The notes: generated from the sequence alone by a model not told the origin. DNA of 7,280 bases from Gammaproteobacteria bacterium (GCA_024511045.1 JANEMG010000112.1:1-7280), one strand, 5' to 3'. Positions 1 to 7,161 are shown, counted from the first letter of the stretch. Translations and numbers: made by a program.

Positions 1-683
1 CTGATGTGCCGGACATCCTCACCCTTGACCATGTAGATCACATATTCACAGATGTTGCAGGCATGGTCGCCGATCCTCTCCAGCGCCCTGACCGCCCACA
101 GCACGTTGATGGTGCGTTTGATGTTGCGTGGGTCTTCCATCATCTGGCTGATCAGCTGCCGGATGATGCTGATGTATTCCCGGTTGACGTTTTCATCCTG
201 TTCGGTGATGTACACCACCTGATCGACATTCATACGGGCGAAAGAATCCAGCGCCCCGTGCAGCATGTCCCTGACCAGATCCGCCAGATGCTTCAGTTTA
301 TAATAATCCTCACGACTGCCGCCTTCAATATCTTCCAGATGGATCGCCGAACGGGCGATGCGCTCCGCCTGATCGCCTATGCGCTCCAGCTCGGTGATGG
401 ATTTGATCACCGCAATCAGGAGCCGCAGATCGAAGGCTGCCGGCTGCCTTCTTGCCAGGATCTGCAGGCATTCCCTGTCGATTTCCTTTTCCAGTACATC
501 GATCTGCCTGTCCTGCTGAATCACCTGCTCCGCCAATTCCATATTCCCGGTCATGAAGGCGCGCACCGCGCTTTCCATCTGCTGTTCGGCCAGCCCACCC
601 ATAATCAGCACCTTGTTGCGGATGTCTTCCAGTTCCTGGTTGAACTGCCGGGAAATATGATGGCCTATTTTATTGTTTTCCAT
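1..683 (-). CDS. phoU: PhoU, phosphate signalling regulator (3' end outside window)
   Basis: PhoU is a cytoplasmic helical protein that links the Pst transporter to the PhoR sensor kinase and keeps the Pho regulon off when phosphate is plentiful. I translated the open frame by hand: it starts at ATG 683-681 and runs off the left edge after 227 residues, close to the usual full length of about 235-240, so only the last few residues are missing. Both copies of the family's metal-binding helix motif are present: ELERIGDQAERI around residues 98-109 (E100, D104) and RALERIGDHACNICE around 199-213 (E202, D206). This is the expected two-fold repeat of three-helix bundles. An AAGGAG ribosome site (690-695) lies 6 nt before the start. 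The gene begins 30 nt after the pstB stop with no promoter or terminator visible between, so it is probably the last gene of the same transcript. Confidence 0.96.
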   Translation of the reverse strand, partial: MENNKIGHHISRQFNQELEDIRNKVLIMGGLAEQQMESAVRAFMTGNMELAEQVIQQDRQIDVLEKEIDRECLQILARRQPAAFDLRLLIAVIKSITELERIGDQAERIARSAIHLEDIEGGSREDYYKLKHLADLVRDMLHGALDSFARMNVDQVVYITEQDENVNREYISIIRQLISQMMEDPRNIKRTINVLWAVRALERIGDHACNICEYVIYMVKGEDVRHI

Positions 684-713
684 TTTGTACTCCTTCGTTT
701 GGCTTGATCAGCC

Positions 714-1631
714 TCAACCATAGCGTCCGGTGATATAGTCTTCGGTCTGCTTTTTCCCCGGGTTGGTGAACAGGTCGCTGGTGGCGCCGAATTCGATCAG
801 CTCGCCCATATACAGGAAAGCGGTATAGTCGGAGACCCGCGCCGCCTGCTGCATGTTGTGGGTGACGATGACGATGGTGTATTTTTCCTTCAATTCGTAG
901 ATCAGTTCCTCGATCTTCAGCGTGGAAATCGGGTCCAAGGCCGATGCCGGCTCATCCAGCAGCAGTACTTCCGGCTCGATGGCAATGGCGCGGGCGATCA
1001 CCAGACGCTGCTGCTGTCCGCCGGACAGGCCCAGGGCATTGTCGTTCAGGCGATCCTTAACTTCATCCCACAGCGCCGCGCCGCGCAGCGCGCTCTCCAC
1101 CGTTTCATCCAGGGTGCGGCGATCATTGATGCCCTGGATGCGCAGGCCATAGGCGACATTCTCATAAATCGATTTCGGAAAGGGATTCGGCTTCTGGAAC
1201 ACCATCCCCACCCGCCGGCGCAGATCGGCGACATTGACCGACGGGTGGTAGATGTTATTGCCATCCAGGAGAACCTGTCCCTGTATTTTCACGCTGTCCA
1301 CCAGGTCATTCATGCGGTTGATACAGCGTAGCAGGGTCGATTTGCCGCAACCGCTGGGCCCGATATAGGCGATGACACGCTGCTTCGGCATCTGCATGGT
1401 GACGCCGAACAGGGCCTGCTTTTCACCATAGAACAGATTCAGATCCTCGACGCGGATGCAAATCTCTTCGTCCTGCAGCGTTTTATCCTCCTTTGCCGCG
1501 GAGAGCGATGCGCTATCGACGCCATGCGTACGATGCCGGCTTACCGCTTCCTGCGGACTTGTCTCTACTGTTTCCTGGACAGGCAATGCATGCGGCTGCT
1601 CCTGACTGCCGATTGGGTTGGTATTCATCAT
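714..1631 (-). CDS. pstB: PstB, phosphate import ATP-binding protein
   Basis: ATPase subunit of the PstSCAB phosphate importer; a dimer sits on the cytoplasmic face of PstC-PstA and hydrolyses ATP to drive uptake. The 305-residue product has all ABC motifs in order: Walker A GPSGCGKST (91-99), Q-loop in FQKPNPFP (Q146), signature LSGGQ (202-206), Walker B VLLLDE (222-227), D-loop SALDP (230-234) and switch histidine in VTHNM (H258). The NPFPKSIYENVAYG stretch is typical of PstB. The family is usually about 250-280 residues; here some 58 polar residues precede the first strand (IRVEDLNLFYG), a Gln/Glu/Ser-rich and probably disordered extension. Two adjacent ATG codons (1629-1631 and 1626-1628) could both serve; GGAG at 1638-1641, inside the end of pstA, lies 6 nt before the first and 9 nt before the second. 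The first ATG directly abuts the pstA stop codon, implying coupled translation. Confidence 0.97.
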   Translation of the reverse strand: MMNTNPIGSQEQPHALPVQETVETSPQEAVSRHRTHGVDSASLSAAKEDKTLQDEEICIRVEDLNLFYGEKQALFGVTMQMPKQRVIAYIGPSGCGKSTLLRCINRMNDLVDSVKIQGQVLLDGNNIYHPSVNVADLRRRVGMVFQKPNPFPKSIYENVAYGLRIQGINDRRTLDETVESALRGAALWDEVKDRLNDNALGLSGGQQQRLVIARAIAIEPEVLLLDEPASALDPISTLKIEELIYELKEKYTIVIVTHNMQQAARVSDYTAFLYMGELIEFGATSDLFTNPGKKQTEDYITGRYG

Positions 1632-3287
1632 TTAATTCTCCAGTGACCGATATTTTTCCCGCAGCCGGTTCCTGATGGAAATCGCCGCCAGATTCAGGCC
1701 GATAATGACCGCCACCAGCAACAGGGATGTTGCATAGACCAGAGGCCTGGCAGCCTCCACGTTGGGGCTTTGAAATCCGACGTCGTAGATATGAAAGCCC
1801 AGGTGCATGAATTTTCTGTCCAGATGCAGAAACGGAAAATTCCCGTCCACCGGCAGGGTCGGCGCCAGCTTCACGACGCCCACCAGCATCAACGGCGCCA
1901 CCTCGCCGGCGGCGCGGGCTACGGCCAGGATCAGGCCAGTCATCATCGCCGGACTGGCCATGGGCAGCACAGTGCGCCAGAGCGTTTCCAGCTTGGTGGC
2001 CCCCAATGCCAGGCTGCCCTCGCGAATGGACTTCGGAATGCGCGACAGGCCCTCTTCGGTGGAGACGATGACCACCGGCAGGGTCAGCAGGGCCAGCGTG
2101 ATCGATGCCCACAGCAGACCCGGCGTACCAAAGGTCGGGGAAGGAAGGGCCTCGGGAAAGAACAGATGGTCTATGTTGCCGCCCAGGATATAGACGAAGA
2201 ATCCCAGGCCGAACACCCCATAGACAATGGATGGTACACCCGCCAGGTTGTTCACGGCAATCCGAATCAGCCGGGTGACGAAACCCTGCTTCGCGTATTC
2301 ACGCAGATAGACAGCGGCAATGACACCGAAGGGCGTGACGATCACCGACATGATCAGGACCATCATCACGGTGCCGAAGATGGCCGGAAAAACCCCTCCC
2401 TCGGTATTCGCTTCACGCGGATCGGTGCTCAGAAACTCCCAACCCTTGCCGAGATAATGGGCAATTTTGTCCAGCAGCGTCATGGCATTGGGTTGATAGA
2501 TTCTGACCACCTTCGTCAGAGGAATCTCCAGTTCCCGCCCCCCTGCCGCCTTTGCCAGCAGGCTGTCCCTGTTGATCTGCGAGTACAGATCGACCAGCTC
2601 CGTCTGCAGCTCTGCATACTGTTTTTCGTAGGCCTTTTTTTCCATGGCCAGTTGCTGCTCAGTGTCGGAATTCCATTGCTCTTCCAGCTGCAGGCGTTTC
2701 TTTTTCAGGCGTAGTTTTTCCAGGTCATAGTTGATGGCGCCGATCTGCTTTTTTTCCAGATCCTCGATCTGCTCAACGATGCGCAATACCCGCTCCAACC
2801 GCTGCTGCGCCTCGGGCCAGGCCTGAGGACCACTGGCGACCACCTTGCCCTGCTCCTTGACTGCCGCCAGATAGCCATAGAAATTACCCCATTCCCGGCG
2901 CTCGACGACCATGATCTCCCGGGGATAATCCTGTTGCAGGATGTTTTTTGCCAGCACCCAGCGGAAATCCATGCCGGTGAGGTCGCGGTTGCCGGTCTTG
3001 ATCAGATACTGGAGCAGCGTATCACCAGCGTCGCTGAATTGGTAGCCGGCATCCCGGGCACGCTGGGCGGACATTGCTTCGGTATCGGAAATCTCACCGA
3101 TAATGGTCTGCTGCTGGCCGTTTTGTTCCTGGTACGCCAGCTCGACCACCGCGGCAGGCCAGAAATGGCCAAGACCACGCACCGCGATCATGGCCAGCAG
3201 CCCGAAAACCAGTATCAGGCTGGTGCTGACCGCCGCGGCATTCAGCCATATCCAGGGGGAACCACTTTTAAACCATTCGCGTATCAT
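1632..3287 (-). CDS. pstA: PstA, phosphate permease with coiled-coil periplasmic insertion
   Basis: Inner-membrane permease subunit that pairs with PstC. I chose ATG 3287-3285 (MIREWFKSGS) because it overlaps the pstC stop in an ATGA junction; the frame stays open much further upstream, but only as an out-of-frame reading of pstC. The product has 551 residues against about 280-300 for E. coli PstA. Order: first membrane helix about 18-37; a soluble, presumably periplasmic, region about 40-300; then the transport domain about 300-540 with several membrane helices and the EAA-type loop that docks on PstB (GSLALGATKLETLWRTVLP, 424-442). The soluble region includes a charged heptad-like stretch, about 157-247, rich in Glu, Lys, Gln and Leu, read as a coiled coil. 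Long PstA proteins of this type occur in other gammaproteobacteria; I recall the N-terminal part as Pfam DUF3333, not checked. The function of the insertion is unknown to me. Confidence 0.95.
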   Translation of the reverse strand: MIREWFKSGSPWIWLNAAAVSTSLILVFGLLAMIAVRGLGHFWPAAVVELAYQEQNGQQQTIIGEISDTEAMSAQRARDAGYQFSDAGDTLLQYLIKTGNRDLTGMDFRWVLAKNILQQDYPREIMVVERREWGNFYGYLAAVKEQGKVVASGPQAWPEAQQRLERVLRIVEQIEDLEKKQIGAINYDLEKLRLKKKRLQLEEQWNSDTEQQLAMEKKAYEKQYAELQTELVDLYSQINRDSLLAKAAGGRELEIPLTKVVRIYQPNAMTLLDKIAHYLGKGWEFLSTDPREANTEGGVFPAIFGTVMMVLIMSVIVTPFGVIAAVYLREYAKQGFVTRLIRIAVNNLAGVPSIVYGVFGLGFFVYILGGNIDHLFFPEALPSPTFGTPGLLWASITLALLTLPVVIVSTEEGLSRIPKSIREGSLALGATKLETLWRTVLPMASPAMMTGLILAVARAAGEVAPLMLVGVVKLAPTLPVDGNFPFLHLDRKFMHLGFHIYDVGFQSPNVEAARPLVYATSLLLVAVIIGLNLAAISIRNRLREKYRSLEN

Positions 3288-5563
3288 AGGGAACTGTATT
3301 TGTTGCGCAGGCGCTGGCGAATCAGCTCCGCCAGCGTATTGAAAACGAAGGTGAACAGGAACAGCACCAGGGCGGCCAGAAACAATATCCGGTAATGCGT
3401 ACTGTCGACTTCCGATTCCGGCATTTCCACGGCAATATTGGCCGACTGGGTACGCATTCCCTGGAAAATGCTCAAATCCATGACCGGGGTGTTGCCGGTG
3501 GCCATCAGCACGATCATGGTCTCCCCGACGGCGCGACCGAAGCCAATCATCACCGCGGAAAAAATCCCCGGACTGGCGGTCAGCAGCACCACCCGGATCA
3601 TGGTCTGCCAGGGCGTCGCGCCCAATGCCAGCGACCCCACGGTCAAGTGCCTGGGAACACTGAATATGGCATCCTCGGTAATGGAGAAAATGGTCGGAAT
3701 CACCGCGAAACCCATTGCCAGACCGCCCACCAGGGCATTGCGCTGGTCGTAGCCGATTCCCCATTCGCGCTGGAACCACAGGCGCAGGTCGCCCTGGAAA
3801 AACAGTTCCTCCAGTCCCGGACTGATGAAAAAGGCCAGCCAGCCGCTGAGCATCACCACCGGAATCAGCAATGCCGCATCCCAGCCCTCGGGAAAGAAAT
3901 ACTGAATGCGTTTGGGCAGCTGCTGCCAGCAAAAGGCGAACACCATCACGCCGACGGGGATGACCAGCAACATGGCAAAGATGCTGGCCAGATTTTCTTC
4001 GACAAAGGGCGCCAGCCACAGACCGGCCAGGAAGCCCAGAATCACCGTCGGCAGGGCCTCCATGATCTCGATGCTGGGCTTGACCAGTAGACGCATGCGC
4101 GGCGCCATGAAATAGGCCGTGTAGATGGCCCCCATGATGGCCAGTGGTATGGCCACCAGCATGGCATAGAAGGCGGCCTTCAGGGTGCCGAACAGCAGCG
4201 GCGTCAGGCTGAACTTCGGCTCGAAGTCGTTGCTCGCCGACGAAGACTGCCAGATATACGCCGGTCTGGGGTAGCTTTCATACCAGACTTCTCCCCAGAT
4301 CGACTGCAGGGATACCTCGGGATGCTCATTTTCCACCCGCCAATAGTGCATTTTATCGGCACTGTCCAGCACCACGAAGGCATTGGCGCGCGGTGACAGG
4401 GCCACCGCAACCGGACGGGATGAGCCGACCCGCTTCTCGATCAGCATGCGCTCCGCCGTGGTATGGTAGATGCCGACGACGCCGGCGGCATCGACGGTCA
4501 AGAACCCCTTGCGGCGCTGTTCACTCCGGATGGCGAGAATTTTGTGCCCCGATACCTTGAAAACGCGTATGCGCTGCATCGTGAAGCGATTCTGCGCATC
4601 CCGGACCAGGGTCCATTGACTCACCAGGCCGCTGGAGTCGCCGATCAGCAGGGACAGGTCGCCGTTGAGAAACACCATGCTGCTGACCTCGGTACCGACG
4701 GGCAGTACATCGACCAGTTTTTCCTTGAATCTGCCCGGCTCGCTGCCGCTGACATCGACATAGCGCAGTTCACCGTTCCTGCTGGCCAGATAGAGCATTC
4801 TCTGCTCCTTGTCCAGCAGCATGAAATCCGTGTCTTCCTCCGTGCGCCTGATTGTCATATGGGTCACTTCCAGTTCCGGCTCGTCGCCGAACAGCGACTC
4901 CTCCCTGCTGAAACGGGTCAGCAGCAGGCGCTTGTCGGAAGTCTTGGCGACCAGCGTCGCCTGGTCTTCATCGACCTGCACGGCCAAATGCTGCAGTGCG
5001 CTGCCGGCCTCATCGACGACCAGCGGCGTCTTGCCCAAGGGATATTCCAGATAGGGGGTGATCAGCCTGACATCACCGGGATAGGTGACCCGATAGCGGT
5101 GTCTGACGATCAGGGCGCGACCATCGGCCAGTCCGTAGGCAACCACGCCCTTTGCCGGCTGGCCCTGGGCAAAGCTGGTGATGGCGACACCACCCGGTAT
5201 CCCGACCGGCTCAGCACTGAGCGTTTCACCGTTTTTCACCCGGAAAAATATCGCCCGACCCTGATCGGAAAACCGGACAGCCACTTCGTTCTGCTCTTCC
5301 ATGGCCAGCAGCAGGGTCTTTCCCTGGCCTGCTTCCGGCAGCGCATATTCCGCCACGGCATCGGCATGGGCCGAGAGAAACAGCGGGTAGACGACATACA
5401 CCAGATAGAGGAAGATCAGCACCAGCGCAACGATCACCGCCAAGCCGCCAAAAGCGATGCCATAGCGGGCCAGTTTGTCCTTCAGCAGTCGCCAGCGCTG
5501 ATAGTAGGGCTTGACCGATGCCACTGCAGATGTCGTTGTATTGTTGTTTGTGTTCTCAGACAT
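3284..5563 (-). CDS. pstC: PstC, phosphate permease with large propeller-like periplasmic domain
   Basis: Inner-membrane permease subunit, partner of PstA. At 759 residues it is over twice the length of E. coli PstC (about 320). Order: short polar N-terminus (1-32), membrane helix about 33-59, a soluble region about 60-450, then the transport domain about 455-750 with multiple membrane helices and the EAA-type loop GSLALGATPWQTMIRVVLL (643-661), followed by GFGRAVGETMIV (674-685). The soluble region has recurring beta-strand patterns ending in WD40-like signatures such as VSQWTLV (314-320), VVGIYHT (362-368) and MHYWRV (405-410), suggesting an irregular beta-propeller facing the periplasm. 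Similar long PstC proteins are known in gammaproteobacteria (I recall COG4590, not checked). The start ATG lacks any Shine-Dalgarno sequence and lies at the predicted transcription start of its own Pho-box promoter. No better in-frame start precedes the membrane helix. The stop overlaps the pstA start by 4 nt. Confidence 0.95.
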   Translation of the reverse strand: MSENTNNNTTTSAVASVKPYYQRWRLLKDKLARYGIAFGGLAVIVALVLIFLYLVYVVYPLFLSAHADAVAEYALPEAGQGKTLLLAMEEQNEVAVRFSDQGRAIFFRVKNGETLSAEPVGIPGGVAITSFAQGQPAKGVVAYGLADGRALIVRHRYRVTYPGDVRLITPYLEYPLGKTPLVVDEAGSALQHLAVQVDEDQATLVAKTSDKRLLLTRFSREESLFGDEPELEVTHMTIRRTEEDTDFMLLDKEQRMLYLASRNGELRYVDVSGSEPGRFKEKLVDVLPVGTEVSSMVFLNGDLSLLIGDSSGLVSQWTLVRDAQNRFTMQRIRVFKVSGHKILAIRSEQRRKGFLTVDAAGVVGIYHTTAERMLIEKRVGSSRPVAVALSPRANAFVVLDSADKMHYWRVENEHPEVSLQSIWGEVWYESYPRPAYIWQSSSASNDFEPKFSLTPLLFGTLKAAFYAMLVAIPLAIMGAIYTAYFMAPRMRLLVKPSIEIMEALPTVILGFLAGLWLAPFVEENLASIFAMLLVIPVGVMVFAFCWQQLPKRIQYFFPEGWDAALLIPVVMLSGWLAFFISPGLEELFFQGDLRLWFQREWGIGYDQRNALVGGLAMGFAVIPTIFSITEDAIFSVPRHLTVGSLALGATPWQTMIRVVLLTASPGIFSAVMIGFGRAVGETMIVLMATGNTPVMDLSIFQGMRTQSANIAVEMPESEVDSTHYRILFLAALVLFLFTFVFNTLAELIRQRLRNKYSSL

Positions 5564-5569
5564 CCGGGT

Positions 5570-5603
5570 ATTCTACGAAGACAATATGACAATTATGTGA
5601 CAA
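5570..5603 (-). promoter_or_regulatory. Pho box and -10 element of pstC
   Basis: Read on the minus strand, TTGTCAC (5603-5597), a 4-nt AT spacer and TTGTCAT (5592-5586) form two direct repeats with an 11-bp period, matching the PhoB-binding Pho box (consensus CTGTCAT repeats). Ten nucleotides after the second repeat lies TAGAAT (5575-5570), a 5-of-6 match to the sigma70 -10 hexamer at the spacing expected when a Pho box replaces the -35. A further partial repeat, TTGTC (5584-5580), follows out of phase. The predicted transcription start falls at about 5563, the A of the pstC start codon. An alternative -10, TATTGT (5586-5581), would fit if 5597-5603 is the proximal repeat and would give a leader of about 11 nt. 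It probably provides phosphate-starvation expression of pstCAB-phoU independent of pstS. Confidence 0.82.
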
Positions 5604-5640
5604 TTTGGCCTTGCCATCGTCGGACAAAAGACGCAAGAAA

Positions 5641-5691
5641 GGCAAAGCCCCGCACGGCAGCCGCAACCGGCCTGCCATACAGCGCTTTGCC
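5641..5691 (-). terminator. Compound hairpin after pstS, probable partial terminator or mRNA 3' stabiliser
   Basis: An outer perfect 8-bp inverted repeat, GGCAAAGC (5641-5648) and GCTTTGCC (5684-5691), encloses an inner stem in which GGCAGCCG (5656-5663) pairs with CGG (5668-5670) and CTGCC (5672-5676), with C5671 bulged and a CAAC loop. On the minus strand the outer stem is followed by TTTCTTGCGTCTTTT, an imperfect U-tract. The hairpin lies 28 nt past the pstS stop and before the pstC promoter. The imperfect tract suggests leaky termination, or a 3' structure protecting pstS mRNA, which would keep the binding protein in excess over the permease. Which role applies is inference. Confidence 0.75.
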
Positions 5692-5718
5692 CGACCGGAG
5701 GCTGATGGCAGATGGCTG

Positions 5719-6702
5719 TTACTGGATCGCGGCCAACGCCTTTTCCACGACTTTGGCCGGCAACGGAATGTAGCCGTCCTTGATGACCACTTGCTGCCCG
5801 GACTGGGAAAGCACCATTTTCAGGAATTCCCGCTCCAGCGGCGCCAGCGGCTGATTGGGGTGCTTGTTGACGTACACATACAGGAAGCGGGCCAGGGGAT
5901 ATTTTCCCGATACGGCATTTTCCGGCGTGGCTTCGACGAACGCACCGTCAGCCTTCCTGGCCAGGGGCACGGCGCGCACACCCGATGTCTTGTAACCGAT
6001 GCCGGAATAGCCGATGCCGTTGATCGATGACGTGATCGACTGCACGACCGAGGCGGAACCCGGCTGTTCATTGACGTTGTTTTTGAAATCCCCCTTGCAC
6101 AGCGCTTTTTTCTTGAAGTAGCCATAGGTACCCGATACCGAGTTGCGGCCATACAGCTGAATGCTGCGTTCCTTCCAGTCGCCCTCCAGCCCCAGCTGCC
6201 CCCAGGTCGTTATATCGGTCTGGTAGCCGCATTTGCGGGTCGAAGAGAACACCGCATCCACCTGCGGAATGGTCATGCCCTCGATGGGATTGTCCTTGTT
6301 GACGAATACCGCCAGGGCATCGATAGCGACCGGTATGGCCGTGGGCTTGTAGCCGTATTTTCTTTCAAAAGCATCGCGCTCCTTGTCTTTCATCTTCCGG
6401 CTCATGGGCCCGAGGCTGGCGGTGGCTTCGGTCAGTGCCGGGGGAGCCGTCGAGGAACCCGCAGCCTGGATCTGGATATTGACATTGGGATAGACGCGCT
6501 TGAATTCTTCCGCCCACAACGTCATCAGATTGGCCAGGGTATCGGAACCGACGCTGGACAGATTGCCGGATACACCGCTGGCTTTTTCATAGGTCGGTAC
6601 GCCCGGATCGACGCTTTGCACGGCAGCGGCTGCACCGCTGAACAACAGACTGGCAACAATGCCCGTGACCAGTAAAGACCCGGCCTTTAAACTCGCTTTC
6701 AT
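5719..6702 (-). CDS. pstS: PstS, periplasmic phosphate-binding protein
   Basis: Captures inorganic phosphate in the periplasm and delivers it to PstC-PstA. The 327-residue product begins with a classic Sec signal peptide: MKASLKAG, a hydrophobic core, and a likely cleavage after the AAAA run near residue 27. No lipobox cysteine is present, so it should be soluble. Recognisable ligand-site segments are SVGSDTL (50-56), AGSSTAPPAL (81-90), LGPMSRKMK (97-105) and GRNSVSGTYGYF (185-196). The last has the R-x3-SGT spacing (R186, S190, G191, T192) of the E. coli PstS phosphate site (R135, S139-T141). Two cysteines (C158, C202) could form a disulfide. I chose ATG 6702 rather than in-frame ATG 6726 because it is preceded by AAGAGAG and gives the normal signal peptide; the upstream start adds MTTKRVLP and lacks a ribosome site. 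First gene of the operon, under its own Pho box. Confidence 0.96.
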   Translation of the reverse strand: MKASLKAGSLLVTGIVASLLFSGAAAAVQSVDPGVPTYEKASGVSGNLSSVGSDTLANLMTLWAEEFKRVYPNVNIQIQAAGSSTAPPALTEATASLGPMSRKMKDKERDAFERKYGYKPTAIPVAIDALAVFVNKDNPIEGMTIPQVDAVFSSTRKCGYQTDITTWGQLGLEGDWKERSIQLYGRNSVSGTYGYFKKKALCKGDFKNNVNEQPGSASVVQSITSSINGIGYSGIGYKTSGVRAVPLARKADGAFVEATPENAVSGKYPLARFLYVYVNKHPNQPLAPLEREFLKMVLSQSGQQVVIKDGYIPLPAKVVEKALAAIQ

Positions 6703-6710
6703 TGGCAATA

Positions 6711-6717
6711 CTCTCTT
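6711..6717 (-). promoter_or_regulatory. Ribosome-binding site deciding the pstS start
   Basis: AAGAGAG on the minus strand ends 8 nt before ATG 6702. The competing in-frame ATG at 6726 is preceded by CAGTTTTCACACTTA, with no purine-rich site, so 6702 is preferred. Confidence 0.65.
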
Positions 6718-6798
6718 GGTTGTCATTAAGTGTGAAAACTGCCCAGCAGGGAACCGGCCATAAACGGCAGGCGTTGCGCCCCCGGACTGAAGGCACCA

Positions 6799-6832
6799 AG
6801 ATTAATTGTTTTTTGTGACAATTTGATGACAG
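6799..6832 (-). promoter_or_regulatory. Pho box and probable -10 of pstS
   Basis: On the minus strand CTGTCAT (6832-6826), spacer CAAA and TTGTCAC (6821-6815) form a near-consensus Pho box with an 11-bp period. The first half matches the E. coli consensus exactly. Ten nucleotides after the box is TAATCT (6804-6799), a weak (3 of 6) -10 at the right spacing, as expected for a promoter that needs PhoB. Transcription should start near 6792, giving an untranslated leader of about 90 nt to ATG 6702. This is probably the main phosphate-starvation promoter of the operon. Confidence 0.85.
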
Positions 6833-6929
6833 GCGCAAGGCTTCGTAGCGAACACCTGGAATGTGAAAGAGAAGTGGTTTTTCTGATGCAGCCGCGCAGG
6901 GCATCGTTGTGGACAGGCACCCTGGATCT

Positions 6930-7154
6930 TTATTTTATTTTCAGCAAGGTCATGGTCTGTTGCTCGTCATCCAGGGTGAAACGGTACAGATTGAGCACAT
7001 TCATGCCCAGCAATTTGACATTGCCGAGGCGATCATCCTCGACAAAAGCCGCCGCCACCTTGTCCACCACCTGATCGCCGATTTCCAGACTGGACAACTC
7101 GCCGAGCTGCGCCTTGACCATGCCGTTGGCGGTCTGCAACCTGCCCTCGGTCAA
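6930..7154 (-). pseudogene. C-terminal fragment of a retropepsin-like (clan AA) aspartic protease
   Basis: The 74-residue reading (TTG 7154 to TAA 6930) resembles the C-terminal half of bacterial retropepsin-like proteases. It has a TANG strand-turn near residue 10, an SLEIGDQVVDKVAAAFV strand pair, then LLGMNVLNLYRFTLDD and a final MTLLKI strand, corresponding to the LLGMSFLxxF...LxL ending usual in this family. The catalytic DTG/DSG segment, normally 25-35 residues before this region, is absent: reading upstream in the same frame gives only PPSLRSPWRSADA and then an in-frame TAA (7194-7196). No ATG occurs before residue 12 and no ribosome site is evident. I read it as a gene truncated by whatever lies at 7155-7280. 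A frameshift or assembly error, with the 5' part beyond the window, remains possible. It ends about 100 nt before the pstS Pho box and shows no functional tie to Pst. Confidence 0.55.
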
Positions 7155-7161
7155 GGCATCC

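Noticed and set aside
6..707. 233-codon open frame on the + strand at the left end
   Set aside because: It mirrors phoU, whose minus-strand translation has both ERIGD motifs; the His/Asp/Phe-rich + strand product matches nothing I know.
1513..2112. 199-codon minus-strand frame overlapping the pstA-pstB junction
   Set aside because: Out of frame with both recognised genes and Gly/Arg-rich with no motif.
3288..4019. Upstream extension of the pstA frame by 244 codons
   Set aside because: It overlaps the transport domain of pstC in another frame, gives Gly/Arg/Asp-rich shadow sequence, and the ATGA junction at 3284-3287 is the normal start.
4463..5773. 436-codon open frame on the + strand opposite pstC
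   Set aside because: It is antisense to a clearly recognisable PstC, has no recognisable domain, reads as His/Gln/Arg-rich mirror sequence, and extends across the Pho box and hairpin. It is a codon-bias shadow.
6885..6905. GATGC...GCATC inverted repeat between the protease fragment and pstS, considered as a terminator
   Set aside because: The stem is short with an internal bulge and neither strand has a following T-run.
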